In this document: piece by piece, positions 1 to 8,409 of the stretch
Layout of the letters: each line of letters starts with the position of its first letter
How positions within the stretch are numbered: position 1 is the first letter of the stretch
NCBI RefSeq assembly: GCF_036075115.1
Contig: NZ_CP107958.1
Coordinates: 4,650,001 to 4,714,000 of the forward strand
Direction: 5' to 3'
Length of the DNA: 64,000 nucleotides
Origin: Streptomyces sp. NBC_00377
Lineage (GTDB): Bacteria; Actinomycetota; Actinomycetes; Streptomycetales; Streptomycetaceae
Program-made: the position numbers and the translations under genes
Notes under the pieces: generated by a model
Database searches by the model: none
What the model was told of the DNA's origin: nothing
Seen by the model: only the letters and a program-made list of their open reading frames with translations

Positions 1-867
1 GACGACCCGATGCTCAACCGCGCACTGCGCGAGACCTACCCGCCGGGCTCCACGTTCAAGGTGGTCACGGCCGCCGCCGCGCTGGAGAACGGCGAGGTCT
101 CCGGCATCGACGTGAAGACCGACACCCCGGACCCGTTCAAGCTGCCGCAGTCCACGAACAAGCTCACCAACGAGCACGGCGCCTGTGAGAACGCCACGCT
201 GCGCTACGCGCTCATGGTGTCCTGCAACACCGTCTTCGCGAAGATGGCCGACAACGTCGGCAACGAGAAGATGATCGAGCAGGCGGAGAAGTTCGGCTTC
301 AACGAATCCGAGCTGGACACCCCGGTGCGCGCCGCCAAGTCCGTCTACCCCAAGGACAACCCGCCGCAGAACGCCCTGGACGGCATCGGCCAGGGCTCCA
401 ACGCGGCCACCCCGCTCCAGATGGCCATGGTCGCCTCGGCGGTCGCCAACGACGGCAAGCTGATGAAGCCGTACATGGTCGACGAGCTGAGGGCCCCGAA
501 CCTGGACACCCTGGAGACGACCGAGCCCCAGCAGCTGTCCCAGGCCGTCTCCTCCAAGACCGCGCAGGCCCTCCAGGAGATGATGCGGACGGTCGTCGAG
601 GACCCGCAGGGCACCGGCGGCAAGGCCAAGATCAGCAACGTCATCGTGGGCGGCAAGACCGGAACCGCCCAGCACGGCCTCAACAACAGCGAGAAGCCGT
701 ACGCCTGGTTCATCTCGTACGCGCAACTGTCCGACGGCAGCGCACCGGTGGCCGTCGCCGTCGTCGTCGAGGACGGTTCCGCCAACCGCGGCGACATCAC
801 CGGCGGCGGTCTGGCCGGTCCGATCGCAAGGGACGTGATGAAGGCAGTCATCGACAGCAAGAAGTGA
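1..867 (+). CDS. pbpA: Penicillin-binding protein PbpA, class B transpeptidase (5' part missing)
   Basis: C-terminal 288 residues of a peptidoglycan DD-transpeptidase that cross-links stem peptides outside the membrane; the start lies upstream of the window. The three active-site motifs of the family are all visible: SxxK as STFK at visible residues 17-20, SxN as SCN in VSCNTVF, and KTG in GGKTGTAQ. No stop interrupts the reading frame from base 1. It sits 169 bases before a PASTA kinase gene on the same strand, the usual actinobacterial arrangement in which growth and division PBPs are co-transcribed with pknB and FtsW/RodA genes. The family assignment is firm; the exact paralogue name rests on context. 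Confidence 0.95.
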   Translation, partial: DDPMLNRALRETYPPGSTFKVVTAAAALENGEVSGIDVKTDTPDPFKLPQSTNKLTNEHGACENATLRYALMVSCNTVFAKMADNVGNEKMIEQAEKFGFNESELDTPVRAAKSVYPKDNPPQNALDGIGQGSNAATPLQMAMVASAVANDGKLMKPYMVDELRAPNLDTLETTEPQQLSQAVSSKTAQALQEMMRTVVEDPQGTGGKAKISNVIVGGKTGTAQHGLNNSEKPYAWFISYAQLSDGSAPVAVAVVVEDGSANRGDITGGGLAGPIARDVMKAVIDSKK

Positions 868-1036
868 CCCCCATCACGTCGCCGACACATCGGTGCACGT
901 TGCGATACCGGTCCGGTATCGGGTGACGGGCTTGGCCAGGTCACACAGCGCCGTCCGGGTACGGTATGCCCGGACGGCAGCCTCCGGCCGCACATGTGTG
1001 CCGGTCGGGACCGACGGAGAGGGCTGGTAGGTAGCT

Positions 1037-3019
1037 ATGGAAGAGCCGCGTCGCCTCGGCGGCCGGTACGAGCTGGGCCACGTGCTCGGCCGTGGTGGCA
1101 TGGCCGAGGTCTACCTCGCGCATGACACCCGCCTCGGCCGCACCGTGGCGGTGAAGACGCTGCGCGCGGACCTCGCGCGCGACCCTTCCTTCCAGGCCCG
1201 GTTCCGCCGGGAGGCCCAGTCTGCCGCCTCGCTCAACCACCCCGCGATCGTCGCGGTCTACGACACGGGCGAGGACTACATCGACGGGGTCTCGATCCCG
1301 TACATCGTCATGGAGTACGTCGACGGCTCCACGCTCCGTGAGCTGCTCCACTCCGGCCGCAAACTGCTGCCCGAGCGGACGCTGGAGATGACCATCGGCA
1401 TCCTCCAGGCCCTGGAGTACTCGCACCGGGCCGGCATCGTCCACCGCGACATCAAGCCGGCGAACGTCATGCTGACGCGCAACGGCCAGGTCAAGGTCAT
1501 GGACTTCGGCATCGCCCGCGCCATGGGCGACTCCGGCATGACGATGACGCAGACGTCCGCGGTCATCGGCACCGCCCAGTACCTCTCGCCGGAGCAGGCC
1601 AAGGGCGAGCAGGTCGACGCCCGCTCCGACCTGTACTCCTCGGGCTGCCTGCTCTACGAACTGCTGACGGTGCGTCCCCCGTTCGTCGGGGACTCCCCGG
1701 TGGCCGTGGCCTACCAGCACGTCCGGGAGGAGCCGCAGCCCCCGAGCGTCTTCGACCCCGAGATCACCCCCGAGATGGACGCCATCGTCCTGAAGGCGCT
1801 GGTCAAGGACCCGGACTACCGCTACCAGTCCGCCGACGAGATGCGTCTCGACATCGAGGCCTGTCTCGACGGCCAGCCGGTCGGCGCGACGGCGGCGATG
1901 GGCTCCGTCGGGTACGGCGGCTACGGCGACGACCAGGCCACCACGGCCCTGCGCTCCACGGACGCCGGGGCCACGTCGATGCTGCCGCCCATGAACCCGG
2001 ACGACGGCGGCTACGGCTACGACGACCGTCCCGACCGGCGCCGCCAGAAGAAGTCCAACGCCTCGACGATCCTGCTGGTCGTCGCCGCCGTGCTGGTGCT
2101 CGTCGGTGCGGTCCTGATCGGCAAGTGGGTGTTCAGCGGCGGCGTGAACAACGAGTCGGTCGCCGTCCCGAACCTGCTCGGCCAGAACCAGACCGACGCC
2201 CAGAGCCAGCTGACGAACAGCGACCTCAAGCTGGGGACGGTCACCCAGAAGCCCTGTGAGGATCAGCCCAAGGGCAAGATCTGCGACCAGGATCCCGACG
2301 CCGGCATAAAGGTCGACAAGGACACCGCCGTCAACCTCGTGATCTCCACCGGAGCGCCCAAGGTGGTCGTGGAGAGCGTCCTGGGCAAGAGCCTGGACGA
2401 GGCCAAGGCGATCCTGGAGGGCGACAAGTACCAGTTCGTCGTGAAGACGAAGGAGGAGGTGTCCACCGAGGAGGAGGGCACCGTCCTGAAGCAGGACCCG
2501 AAGCTCGGCGCGGAGGTGGAGAAGGGCACCACCATCACCCTCACCATCGCCAAGGCCGAGCAGAAGGCGACTGTCCCCGACGTCTCCAACAAGAGCTGTG
2601 ACGACGCCAAGGCCCAGATGGAGCAGAACGAGCTCAAGGGCAACTGCGTCCAGGTCGACACCCAGGATCCGAACCAGGTCGACAAGGTCATCCAGACCGT
2701 CCCCTCGATCGGCTCCCAGGCCGACAAGGGCTCCACGGTCCAGATCCAGATCGGCCGGAGCAACCAGACCCAGGTGCCGAACAATCTCCAGGGCCTGAGC
2801 GTGAAGGACGCCAAGAAGGCGCTCCAGGACGCGGGGCTGAACGTCGGCAACATCAGCGGCAACTCGGACGACGACGCCCAGGTCATCAGCTCGGACCCGG
2901 CCCCCGGCAGCACGGTCAACAAGGGCCAGACGGTCAACCTGATCGCCTTCAAGAACGGCAACAACAACGGCGGCAACAACGACGGCGGTGTCAACTTCTT
3001 CGGTGGCGCCGGCGGCTAG
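1037..3019 (+). CDS. pknB: Serine/threonine protein kinase with PASTA domains (PknB type)
   Basis: 660-aa membrane receptor kinase that senses muropeptides or lipid II and phosphorylates cell-wall and division proteins. An N-terminal kinase domain (about residues 10-275) shows the P-loop GRGGMAEVY, the VAVK lysine, HRDIKPANV, DFG and GTAQYLSPEQ. A low-complexity juxtamembrane segment follows, then one membrane helix (about 342-366, ILLVVAAVLVLVGAVLIG) and four extracellular PASTA repeats (about 376-650). A glycine/asparagine-rich tail ends the protein. The ATG at 1037 places the glycine-rich loop at the normal distance from the N terminus. It follows pbpA in the same direction, and a strong hairpin lies 20 bases after the stop. 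Start and function are both well supported. Confidence 0.97.
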   Translation: MEEPRRLGGRYELGHVLGRGGMAEVYLAHDTRLGRTVAVKTLRADLARDPSFQARFRREAQSAASLNHPAIVAVYDTGEDYIDGVSIPYIVMEYVDGSTLRELLHSGRKLLPERTLEMTIGILQALEYSHRAGIVHRDIKPANVMLTRNGQVKVMDFGIARAMGDSGMTMTQTSAVIGTAQYLSPEQAKGEQVDARSDLYSSGCLLYELLTVRPPFVGDSPVAVAYQHVREEPQPPSVFDPEITPEMDAIVLKALVKDPDYRYQSADEMRLDIEACLDGQPVGATAAMGSVGYGGYGDDQATTALRSTDAGATSMLPPMNPDDGGYGYDDRPDRRRQKKSNASTILLVVAAVLVLVGAVLIGKWVFSGGVNNESVAVPNLLGQNQTDAQSQLTNSDLKLGTVTQKPCEDQPKGKICDQDPDAGIKVDKDTAVNLVISTGAPKVVVESVLGKSLDEAKAILEGDKYQFVVKTKEEVSTEEEGTVLKQDPKLGAEVEKGTTITLTIAKAEQKATVPDVSNKSCDDAKAQMEQNELKGNCVQVDTQDPNQVDKVIQTVPSIGSQADKGSTVQIQIGRSNQTQVPNNLQGLSVKDAKKALQDAGLNVGNISGNSDDDAQVISSDPAPGSTVNKGQTVNLIAFKNGNNNGGNNDGGVNFFGGAGG

Positions 3020-3039
3020 TGGCCGCGCAGGGCAGGACC

Positions 3040-3073
3040 GTGGGCCCCGCCGGATGCGTCCGGTGGGGCCCAC
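3040..3073 (+). terminator. Terminator after pknB
   Basis: A 15-bp stem (GTGGGCCCCGCCGGA against its complement, one G-T wobble) with a 4-base TGCG loop, 20 bases after the pknB stop. It has no T tract, which is common in high-GC actinobacteria. Confidence 0.85.
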
Positions 3074-3420
3074 GCCTTTGTGCGAGCCCGGTCCGACGGC
3101 CGCTCGACCGCAGGTCCGCCACGTCGCGATGCTCCTCCGTGACAGTGAAATCGCCTGTCAGGTGCGCGCGCATGTCTTCTCGACGTGGGGCAGCGGACGC
3201 GGACGACTCCGAGGTGGCCCTGTTCGTGGCGACCACATCGCCGCCGGGACCGGCAGCACCGCCGTCCAGCGCGCTCTCTCGCAGGAGTGGAGCGCTGGGG
3301 CGGCCCTGGCGGTTCTCGAGTGACCAGGAGCCAGGCAGAAGGCCTGGAGCCGCACGGCAGGTTGCGGCTCCGGGCCCTCGTCGTGCCGGGTGACGGACTC
3401 CTTGGAGGAGGGCTGCGGCC
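3074..3420. other. Spacer between pknB and the sortase operon
   Basis: About 350 bases between two convergent transcription units. Apart from the hairpin at 3346-3371 I see no supported gene. Open frames here lack a plausible ribosome binding site or any recognisable domain. Confidence 0.6.
3346..3371 (-). terminator. Terminator for the sortase operon
   Basis: Inverted repeat with arms GGAGCCGCA and TGCGGCTCC (9 bp) and an 8-base loop, about 50 bases beyond the stop of the last minus-strand sortase gene. Confidence 0.6.
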
Positions 3421-4176
3421 TCAGCCCAGTTCCTTCGGCGGGGTGCGGTTCGCGTCCACCTTGTCCACCCGCACCAGCTCCCCCCACACCACGTAGCGGT
3501 ACCGGCTCGTGTACACCGGTGTGCAGGTCGTCAGGGTGATGTAGTGGCCGGCCTTCTTCTTGCCGGACTCCGCGGGGATCCGGCCGAGCACCTCGACGTT
3601 GTACTTCGAGGTCTCGGGCAGCACCGCGTACACCTTGTAGACGTACCAGTCGTCCTTCGTCTCGAAGACGATCGGGTCGCCCTTCGACAGCTTGTCGATG
3701 TTGTGGAACTTCGCGCCGTGGCCGTCGCGGTGCGCGGCGAGCGTGAAGTTGCCCTCCTTGCCGCTCGTCGGCAGAGCGGCCTTCAGCGGGTCGGTGTAGT
3801 AGCCCGCGACGCCCTCGTTGAGGATCTTGGACGAGGTGCCCTTCGCCACCAGCACCTCCCCGTTCCGCATCGCGGGGACGTGCAGGAAACCGATGCCGTC
3901 CTTGGTGTCCAACGCCCCGGGACCGGTGTCCTCATGCGCCCAGTTGTCGCGCACCTTGTCGCCCTGCCGGTCCGCGTGCCGGTCGGCCACGACGTTGGTC
4001 CACCACAGGGAGTAGACGACGAACAGGCCGAGCACCAGGCCCGCCGTGATGAGGAGCTCCCCGAAGACGCTGACGGCCAGGGCGATCCGGCCGCCCCCGC
4101 GGCGCCTCGGCGCCGGTTCGGACGCGTCCACACGCGCGTGCTCTTCGTGCTCGGTGTCGCCGGCGGTCGCTGCCAC
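3421..4176 (-). CDS. Class E sortase (last gene of the sortase/pabA operon)
   Basis: Membrane-anchored cysteine transpeptidase of the actinobacterial class E type, which joins proteins carrying an LAxTG-like signal to the cell wall. About 251 aa: short charged N terminus, one membrane helix (about residues 30-53) and the sortase barrel. Catalytic His is in TLAAHRDGHG, Cys in TLTTC, and Arg in YRYVVWG. I chose the GTG at 4176, preceded by a GAGGGCAGAGG-like ribosome site. An ATG at 4221 in the same frame would overlap the upstream sortase gene by 17 bases and cannot be excluded. It is probably equivalent to one of the paired SrtE enzymes of S. coelicolor, needed there for aerial development (chaplin anchoring). 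Confidence 0.93.
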   Translation of the reverse strand: MAATAGDTEHEEHARVDASEPAPRRRGGGRIALAVSVFGELLITAGLVLGLFVVYSLWWTNVVADRHADRQGDKVRDNWAHEDTGPGALDTKDGIGFLHVPAMRNGEVLVAKGTSSKILNEGVAGYYTDPLKAALPTSGKEGNFTLAAHRDGHGAKFHNIDKLSKGDPIVFETKDDWYVYKVYAVLPETSKYNVEVLGRIPAESGKKKAGHYITLTTCTPVYTSRYRYVVWGELVRVDKVDANRTPPKELG

Positions 4177-4204
4177 GTTCCTCTGCCCTCGCTCGACTGC
4201 GTTC

Positions 4205-5260
4205 CTACTCGACGAGCGCATCCGGCTTGCCCTTGCTGCGCGGCCGTTCCTCGACCATCTTGCCCCAGACGATCAAGCGGTACTTGCTGGTGAACTCCGG
4301 CGTGCAGGTCGTCAGGGTGATGTACCGGCCCGGCCCGGTGAATCCGGAGCCCGGCGGCACCGGGTCGAGGACGCTCGTGTTGCTCGGCGCGGTCACCGGC
4401 AGCGAGGACGCCATCTTGTAGACGAAGTACTCGTCCTGCGTCTCCACGACGATGTCGTCGCCCGCCTGGAGCCTGTTGATGTACCGGAACGGCTCGCCGT
4501 GCGTGTTGCGGTGACCGGCGAGCCCGAAGTTGCCGGTCTTGGCGTCGGGCATCGCCGTCGTCAGCGGGCCCTCCCCGTAGTGGCCGACCATGCCCTTGTC
4601 GAGCACCTTCTTGTTGCTGACGCCCTCGGCGATCGGCACCACCACGTCCAGCTTCGGGATGTGCAGGATGGCGAAGCCCTGCCCCGGCGAGAACACCCCG
4701 GGGGCGCCCTTGCCGTTCGCCCAGTCGTCCTGGAGGCTGCTCGCCTCCTTGTCCGCCTGCGCGTGCGCCCGCACGTTGGTCCACCACAGCTGGTAGGTGA
4801 CGAACAGCAGCATCAGCACACCCGTGGTGATGAACACCTCGCCGACCGCCCGGCTGACGACCACCCCGGCGCTCGGCTTGCGGGCCCGCTGCCGTCGGCG
4901 CGCCTCGACGCGCGACAGGGGCCGCTCGTCCTGTGCCGGCGCGTCGGACCCGTTGTACGACTCCGCGGCGTCACCCGGACCCCCATGACGGCCATGGCGG
5001 CCCTTGGCGGCCTTTCTGCGGGCCGCTCGCCCACCTGCCGGTGTTCCAGGGGCCGGAGAGGCCCCTGAGGCGTGAGAAGCGGATCTGGAGCGGCCACCGG
5101 GCCGGGGCGCGGGCGGTATCCGCAGCGCCACCGTCTCGTCGTCGACCGGCGGCTGATACGGCTCACCGGCGTGGGCAGCCGATCCGTAGGCGTCACCGCC
5201 GAAGGACTCGTACGACGCGGTGCCGTACGAGTCCTCGCGCTCGGGGCGCAGCGCGGTCAC
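4205..5260 (-). CDS. Class E sortase, long N-terminal extension
   Basis: 351-aa class E sortase. An approximately 155-residue cytoplasmic, arginine- and glycine-rich extension precedes one membrane helix (VVSRAVGEVFITTGVLMLLFVTYQ). The catalytic domain has His in GLAGHRNTHG, Cys in TLTTC and Arg in YRLIVWG. The GTG start at 5260 overlaps the stop of the upstream amidotransferase gene as GTGA, which suggests translational coupling. A longer in-frame start at 5326 would intrude about 70 bases into that gene and is unlikely. It forms a tandem pair with the sortase at 3421. Substrates are not encoded in this window. Confidence 0.95.
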   Translation of the reverse strand: MTALRPEREDSYGTASYESFGGDAYGSAAHAGEPYQPPVDDETVALRIPPAPRPGGRSRSASHASGASPAPGTPAGGRAARRKAAKGRHGRHGGPGDAAESYNGSDAPAQDERPLSRVEARRRQRARKPSAGVVVSRAVGEVFITTGVLMLLFVTYQLWWTNVRAHAQADKEASSLQDDWANGKGAPGVFSPGQGFAILHIPKLDVVVPIAEGVSNKKVLDKGMVGHYGEGPLTTAMPDAKTGNFGLAGHRNTHGEPFRYINRLQAGDDIVVETQDEYFVYKMASSLPVTAPSNTSVLDPVPPGSGFTGPGRYITLTTCTPEFTSKYRLIVWGKMVEERPRSKGKPDALVE

Positions 5261-5931
5261 GCCGTGGCCCTGCCCACCACCGGGGCGAGCCCCGCCGACC
5301 TCGCCACAGCGCCCTGGTCGCCGCACTCCACCAGCCAGTTGGCCAGCATCCGGTGCCCGTGCTCGGTCAGCACCGACTCCGGGTGGAACTGCACGCCCTC
5401 GACGGGCAGTTCACGGTGACGCAGACCCATGATGATGCCGTCGTGGGTGCGGGCCGTGACCTCGATTTCCGCCGGGACCGTCGCCGGCTCGGCGGCCAGC
5501 GAGTGGTAGCGGGTCGCCGTGAAGGGGGTCGGCAGGCCCGCGAAGACGCCTGCGCCCGTGTGCTCCACCAGCGAGGTCTTGCCGTGCAGCAGCTCCGGCG
5601 CCCGGTCCACGACACCGCCGTACGCCACCTGCATCGACTGCATGCCCAGGCAGACGCCGAAGACGGGCACACCGGTCGCCGCGCAGTGCCGGACCATCTC
5701 GATACAGACACCGGCCTCCTCGGGCGTACCGGGCCCGGGGGACAGCAGGACGCCGTCGAAGCCTCCCCCGTTCCCGGCTTCGCCCGAGCGGGAGGCGACC
5801 CCATGGACCTGGGCCGTGGAGACCTCGTCGTTGCGCAGGACCTCGCACTCGGCGCCCAGCTGGTACAGGTACTGGACCAGGTTGAAGACGAAGCTGTCGT
5901 AGTTGTCGACGACAAGGATGCGCGCGCTCAC
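5257..5931 (-). CDS. pabA: Glutamine amidotransferase, PabA/TrpG family
   Basis: 224-aa class I glutamine amidotransferase that hydrolyses glutamine and passes ammonia to a chorismate-using partner, making aminodeoxychorismate (folate) or anthranilate (tryptophan). The N terminus ILVVDNYDSFVFN is typical of component II. The nucleophile cysteine is in GVCLGMQ and the catalytic His-Glu in VQFHPES. The GTG start at 5931 overlaps the stop of the preceding 53-aa gene (GTGA), and its own stop overlaps the next sortase start in the same way. The same neighbourhood (crgA, DUF881, trpG/pabA, pknB) occurs in mycobacteria. Folate versus tryptophan cannot be settled from the subunit alone. Confidence 0.93.
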   Translation of the reverse strand: MSARILVVDNYDSFVFNLVQYLYQLGAECEVLRNDEVSTAQVHGVASRSGEAGNGGGFDGVLLSPGPGTPEEAGVCIEMVRHCAATGVPVFGVCLGMQSMQVAYGGVVDRAPELLHGKTSLVEHTGAGVFAGLPTPFTATRYHSLAAEPATVPAEIEVTARTHDGIIMGLRHRELPVEGVQFHPESVLTEHGHRMLANWLVECGDQGAVARSAGLAPVVGRATA

Positions 5932-6089
5932 TGGTTGTCCACCGTCACATCGTTGAAGGGAAGCAGCGGTTCGGCCCACGGGAAGACGTACTGGAACAGC
6001 GCGTACACGACGGCCACGACCAGCATGATCGAGATCAGCGCCTTGGCCCACGCGTTTCCCGGCAGATGCCGCCAGATCCAGCCGTACAT
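5928..6089 (-). CDS. 53-aa single-pass membrane protein
   Basis: A very small gene between a sortase and pabA. The peptide starts MYGWIWRHLPGNAWAKA, continues into one hydrophobic helix (LISIMLVVAVVYALF, about residues 18-32) and ends in an acidic tail FNDVTVDNQ. Its TGA overlaps the pabA GTG by one GTGA tetranucleotide, which strongly suggests it is translated and coupled. The function is unknown. The tryptophan-rich amphipathic N terminus and the location among envelope genes suggest a membrane accessory peptide, but that is inference. Confidence 0.8.
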   Translation of the reverse strand: MYGWIWRHLPGNAWAKALISIMLVVAVVYALFQYVFPWAEPLLPFNDVTVDNQ

Positions 6090-6141
6090 GCCGTCCCTTC
6101 CGTCGCATCACGGCACCTGACTCACGCCGTACGCCACCAGA

Positions 6142-6825
6142 CTAACGGCGCAGGGCCCTCGGTTCTCCTGCCTCCACGGGCTGGGTGGAGTCCAGGTGCG
6201 CCCAGACGATCAGCCGGTGACTGTGCCCCCATTCCGGATCGCACGTCGTCAACGTCAGGTACCGGCCCGGACGCGTATACCCCGACTTACGTGGCACAGC
6301 GTCGATCACCTCGACGTCCGAGGGCACTGTTTTGTACGGCCCTTTGTCGATCCGATAGGTGAACCACGTCGTCCCGTCCGTCAGCACCACCGCGTCCCCG
6401 CGTCTGAGCTCCGGGAAGTCCTTGAACGGGTCGCCGTAGGTACGGCGGTGACCGGCGACGGAGAAGTTCCCGGTCTGCCCGAGCCGCGCGCTGCCGACGT
6501 AGTGCCCCAGCCCCTTCTTCAGGGTGCCGGTGGCCGTTCCCTCGAGCACCGGCTTGTTCCACGTGAAACCGAGACGGGGGATGTACATCACCGCGAAGGG
6601 CTTGCCGCTGCGGTACGGCGTCCTCGCCTCGGTGCCGCTCGCGCCCGGTCCGGGGCTCACGCTCTGCCGGTCCCACCGGTCGTGGAGGTCGTCGATCTGG
6701 TCGCCCATGACCCGGTCGGCCTGCACACCGGTCCAGAACAGCACGTAGACGACGAAGAGGACGATGACGGTACCGGCGGTCACGCACAGCTCGCTGAACG
6801 TCCTGACGATCACCCGCACCGACAC
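6142..6825 (-). CDS. Class E sortase (third copy)
   Basis: 227-aa class E sortase with a short N terminus, one membrane helix (about residues 9-33, ELCVTAGTVIVLFVVYVLFW) and the catalytic barrel. His is in SVAGHRRTYG, Cys in TLTTCDPEWG and Arg in HRLIVWA. The GTG start at 6825 follows a G-rich ribosome site. It is the first of three sortase genes in the same minus-strand run and is the most divergent around the cysteine (DPEWG instead of TPxxTS). It lies 42 bases after the DUF881 gene and 52 bases before the 53-aa gene, so all may share one transcript. Confidence 0.94.
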   Translation of the reverse strand: MSVRVIVRTFSELCVTAGTVIVLFVVYVLFWTGVQADRVMGDQIDDLHDRWDRQSVSPGPGASGTEARTPYRSGKPFAVMYIPRLGFTWNKPVLEGTATGTLKKGLGHYVGSARLGQTGNFSVAGHRRTYGDPFKDFPELRRGDAVVLTDGTTWFTYRIDKGPYKTVPSDVEVIDAVPRKSGYTRPGRYLTLTTCDPEWGHSHRLIVWAHLDSTQPVEAGEPRALRR

Positions 6826-6867
6826 AGGCGCCCCCCCGGCTGCCGCTGCTCCACTACCCCGGCTGCA

Positions 6868-7740
6868 CTACCCCACAGGCTTGGCGTAGTGCAGATCCAC
6901 TGTGCCCGAGTACCCCGGCAGAGTCACCGCCCCGTCCTCGGTGACTTTCCAGCCGAGGCCGTAGACGTTCACGTAGACCATGTAGTTCTGGATCGCGGGG
7001 GCGTCCGCGAGCGCCTGCTGGAGCTTCTCCGGGTCGCCGACCGCCTGGATCTTGTAGGGCGGCGAGTAGACGCGGCCCTGGAGGATCAGGGTGTTGCCGA
7101 CACAGCGCACGGCACTGGTGGAGATCAGCCGCTGGTCCATGACCTTGATGCCCCGGGCACCGCCCCGCCAGAGCGCGTTCACCACGGCCTGGAGGTCCTG
7201 CTGGTGGATGACCAGGTAGTCGGGCTGCGGTTCCGGATAGCCCGGGAGCTTGGCGGTGGCGTTCGGCGGGGCGTCGTTGAGGGTGACGGTGATGGCCTCG
7301 CCCTTGACCTTCTGGGTCCCGGCGTTCTTCTCCAGCCCGGCGAGCCTGTCGTCCTGGGCCCGGGTGCTGCCGTCGTCGGCCTCGGCCAGGGACTCCACGT
7401 CGTCGCGCAGGGCCCCGTTCGTCTCGTCCAGCTCGCCGTTCTTCTGGCTGCGTTCCTGGATGAGATCCGACAGCCTCAGCAAGGAGGCGTCCGTACGGAT
7501 GTTGGTGCCCTTGGCCGTGTTGAAGCTGGTGAAGAAGAGGAGGCCGGCCAGGGCGAAGACACCCACGGTGAGTACCCGTACGGGCCGGAAACCGCCTCGG
7601 CGGTCGTGCGCAGAGGACGGGGACGCGGCGGGGGCGGCGGCCGCGGCGGCGGCCGCGGCGGGCTCCTCGGAGGAAACGGGGGCGGGATCGGGGGCGGAAC
7701 CCGTTGTACCCGTCCGGGGGGAGTCGGCAGAATTGCTCAA
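6868..7740 (-). CDS. DUF881 family membrane protein
   Basis: 290-aa protein: a disordered Ala/Pro-rich N terminus, one membrane helix (about residues 55-75, VRVLTVGVFALAGLLFFTSF), a coiled-coil stretch (LSDLIQERSQKNGELDETNG) and an extracytoplasmic DUF881 domain with a conserved core. The domain is related to the YlxW/YlxX proteins found near division genes in Gram-positive bacteria. The TTG start at 7740 is chosen because GAAGGAGAT lies just upstream. It diverges from crgA, as in mycobacteria. The precise biochemical role is unknown; a part in division or envelope assembly is inferred from context. Confidence 0.88.
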   Translation of the reverse strand: MSNSADSPRTGTTGSAPDPAPVSSEEPAAAAAAAAAPAASPSSAHDRRGGFRPVRVLTVGVFALAGLLFFTSFNTAKGTNIRTDASLLRLSDLIQERSQKNGELDETNGALRDDVESLAEADDGSTRAQDDRLAGLEKNAGTQKVKGEAITVTLNDAPPNATAKLPGYPEPQPDYLVIHQQDLQAVVNALWRGGARGIKVMDQRLISTSAVRCVGNTLILQGRVYSPPYKIQAVGDPEKLQQALADAPAIQNYMVYVNVYGLGWKVTEDGAVTLPGYSGTVDLHYAKPVG

Positions 7741-7880
7741 CGTACCCTTATCTCCTTCGGCGCCGTAGAAGCACTACGCTAACGGACGCCCGGGGGAGCC
7801 CCTCAGTCCCCTGGCACGCAGCCCCCGAGCCCGATCCAGCACCTGCGCGGCCACGCAGCGCATCGACAGGAGAGACCCTC

Positions 7881-8135
7881 GTGCCGAAGTCACGTATCCG
7901 CAAGAAGGCCGACTACACGCCGCCTCCGGCGAAGCAGGCGACCGCCATCAAGCTGACCAACAGTGCCTGGGTCGCCCCCGTGATGCTGGCCATGTTCCTC
8001 ATCGGGCTGGCCTGGATCGTGGTCTTCTACGTGACCGACGGCTCGCTGCCCATCGACAAGCTGGACAACTGGAACATCGTCGTGGGCTTCGGGTTCATCG
8101 CGGCCGGGTTCGGCGTCTCCACACAGTGGAAGTAG
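7881..8135 (+). CDS. crgA: Cell division protein CrgA
   Basis: 84-aa integral membrane protein that in Streptomyces modulates FtsZ-ring placement and septation in aerial hyphae, and in mycobacteria bridges FtsZ, FtsI and CwsA. The basic N terminus MPKSRIRKKADYTPP is followed by two membrane helices (about residues 28-50 and 61-79) with a short loop. The GTG at 7881 has an AGGAGAG ribosome site. Length and sequence match the family. A DnaA-box cluster follows downstream. Confidence 0.96.
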   Translation: MPKSRIRKKADYTPPPAKQATAIKLTNSAWVAPVMLAMFLIGLAWIVVFYVTDGSLPIDKLDNWNIVVGFGFIAAGFGVSTQWK

Positions 8136-8180
8136 CGGCGCAAGCAGCGGGGACGATGCGGGGCGAGTAGCTCTGCCCAG

Positions 8181-8404
8181 GGTTATCCCCTGAGTTATCC
8201 ACAGCAGTTTTCCACATGGGGAAAAGAAAGACGATCTGTGGATAACTCATCGAAGGTTGACGCCGGTGTGACCTAACTACCGGCCGTTCCCTTCACTCGA
8301 AAGCCTGTTCGCCCCCTGCCTGACCTGCATAAACACGGGTCGGTGCCAGGGGGCGCAGCTGTTCCCGCACGTTGTGCACAAGATTCGCCACAGACTGTGG
8401 ACAA
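8181..8404. promoter_or_regulatory. DnaA-box cluster with nested inverted repeat, between convergent genes
   Basis: The 274-base gap between the ends of crgA (+) and the rhomboid gene (-) holds at least three strong DnaA-box sequences: TTATCCACA at 8195-8203, TGTGGATAA at 8237-8245 and TGTGGACAA at 8396-8404. Two more have one mismatch to TTGTCCACA: TTTTCCACA at 8208 and TTGTGCACA at 8372. The first two form a perfect 12-bp inverted repeat (AGTTATCCACAG at 8193-8204 with its complement at 8236-8247). An inner repeat, TTTTCC/GGAAAA, is nested inside. Because both genes end here, a promoter role is unlikely. DnaA titration away from oriC is the natural inference. Confidence 0.7.
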
Positions 8405-8409
8405 CGCGC

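Noticed and set aside
941..3073. 710-codon minus-strand frame opposite pknB
   Set aside because: Antisense frame of a clear kinase; no motifs, Val/Asp/Arg/His-biased sequence typical of high-GC shadows.
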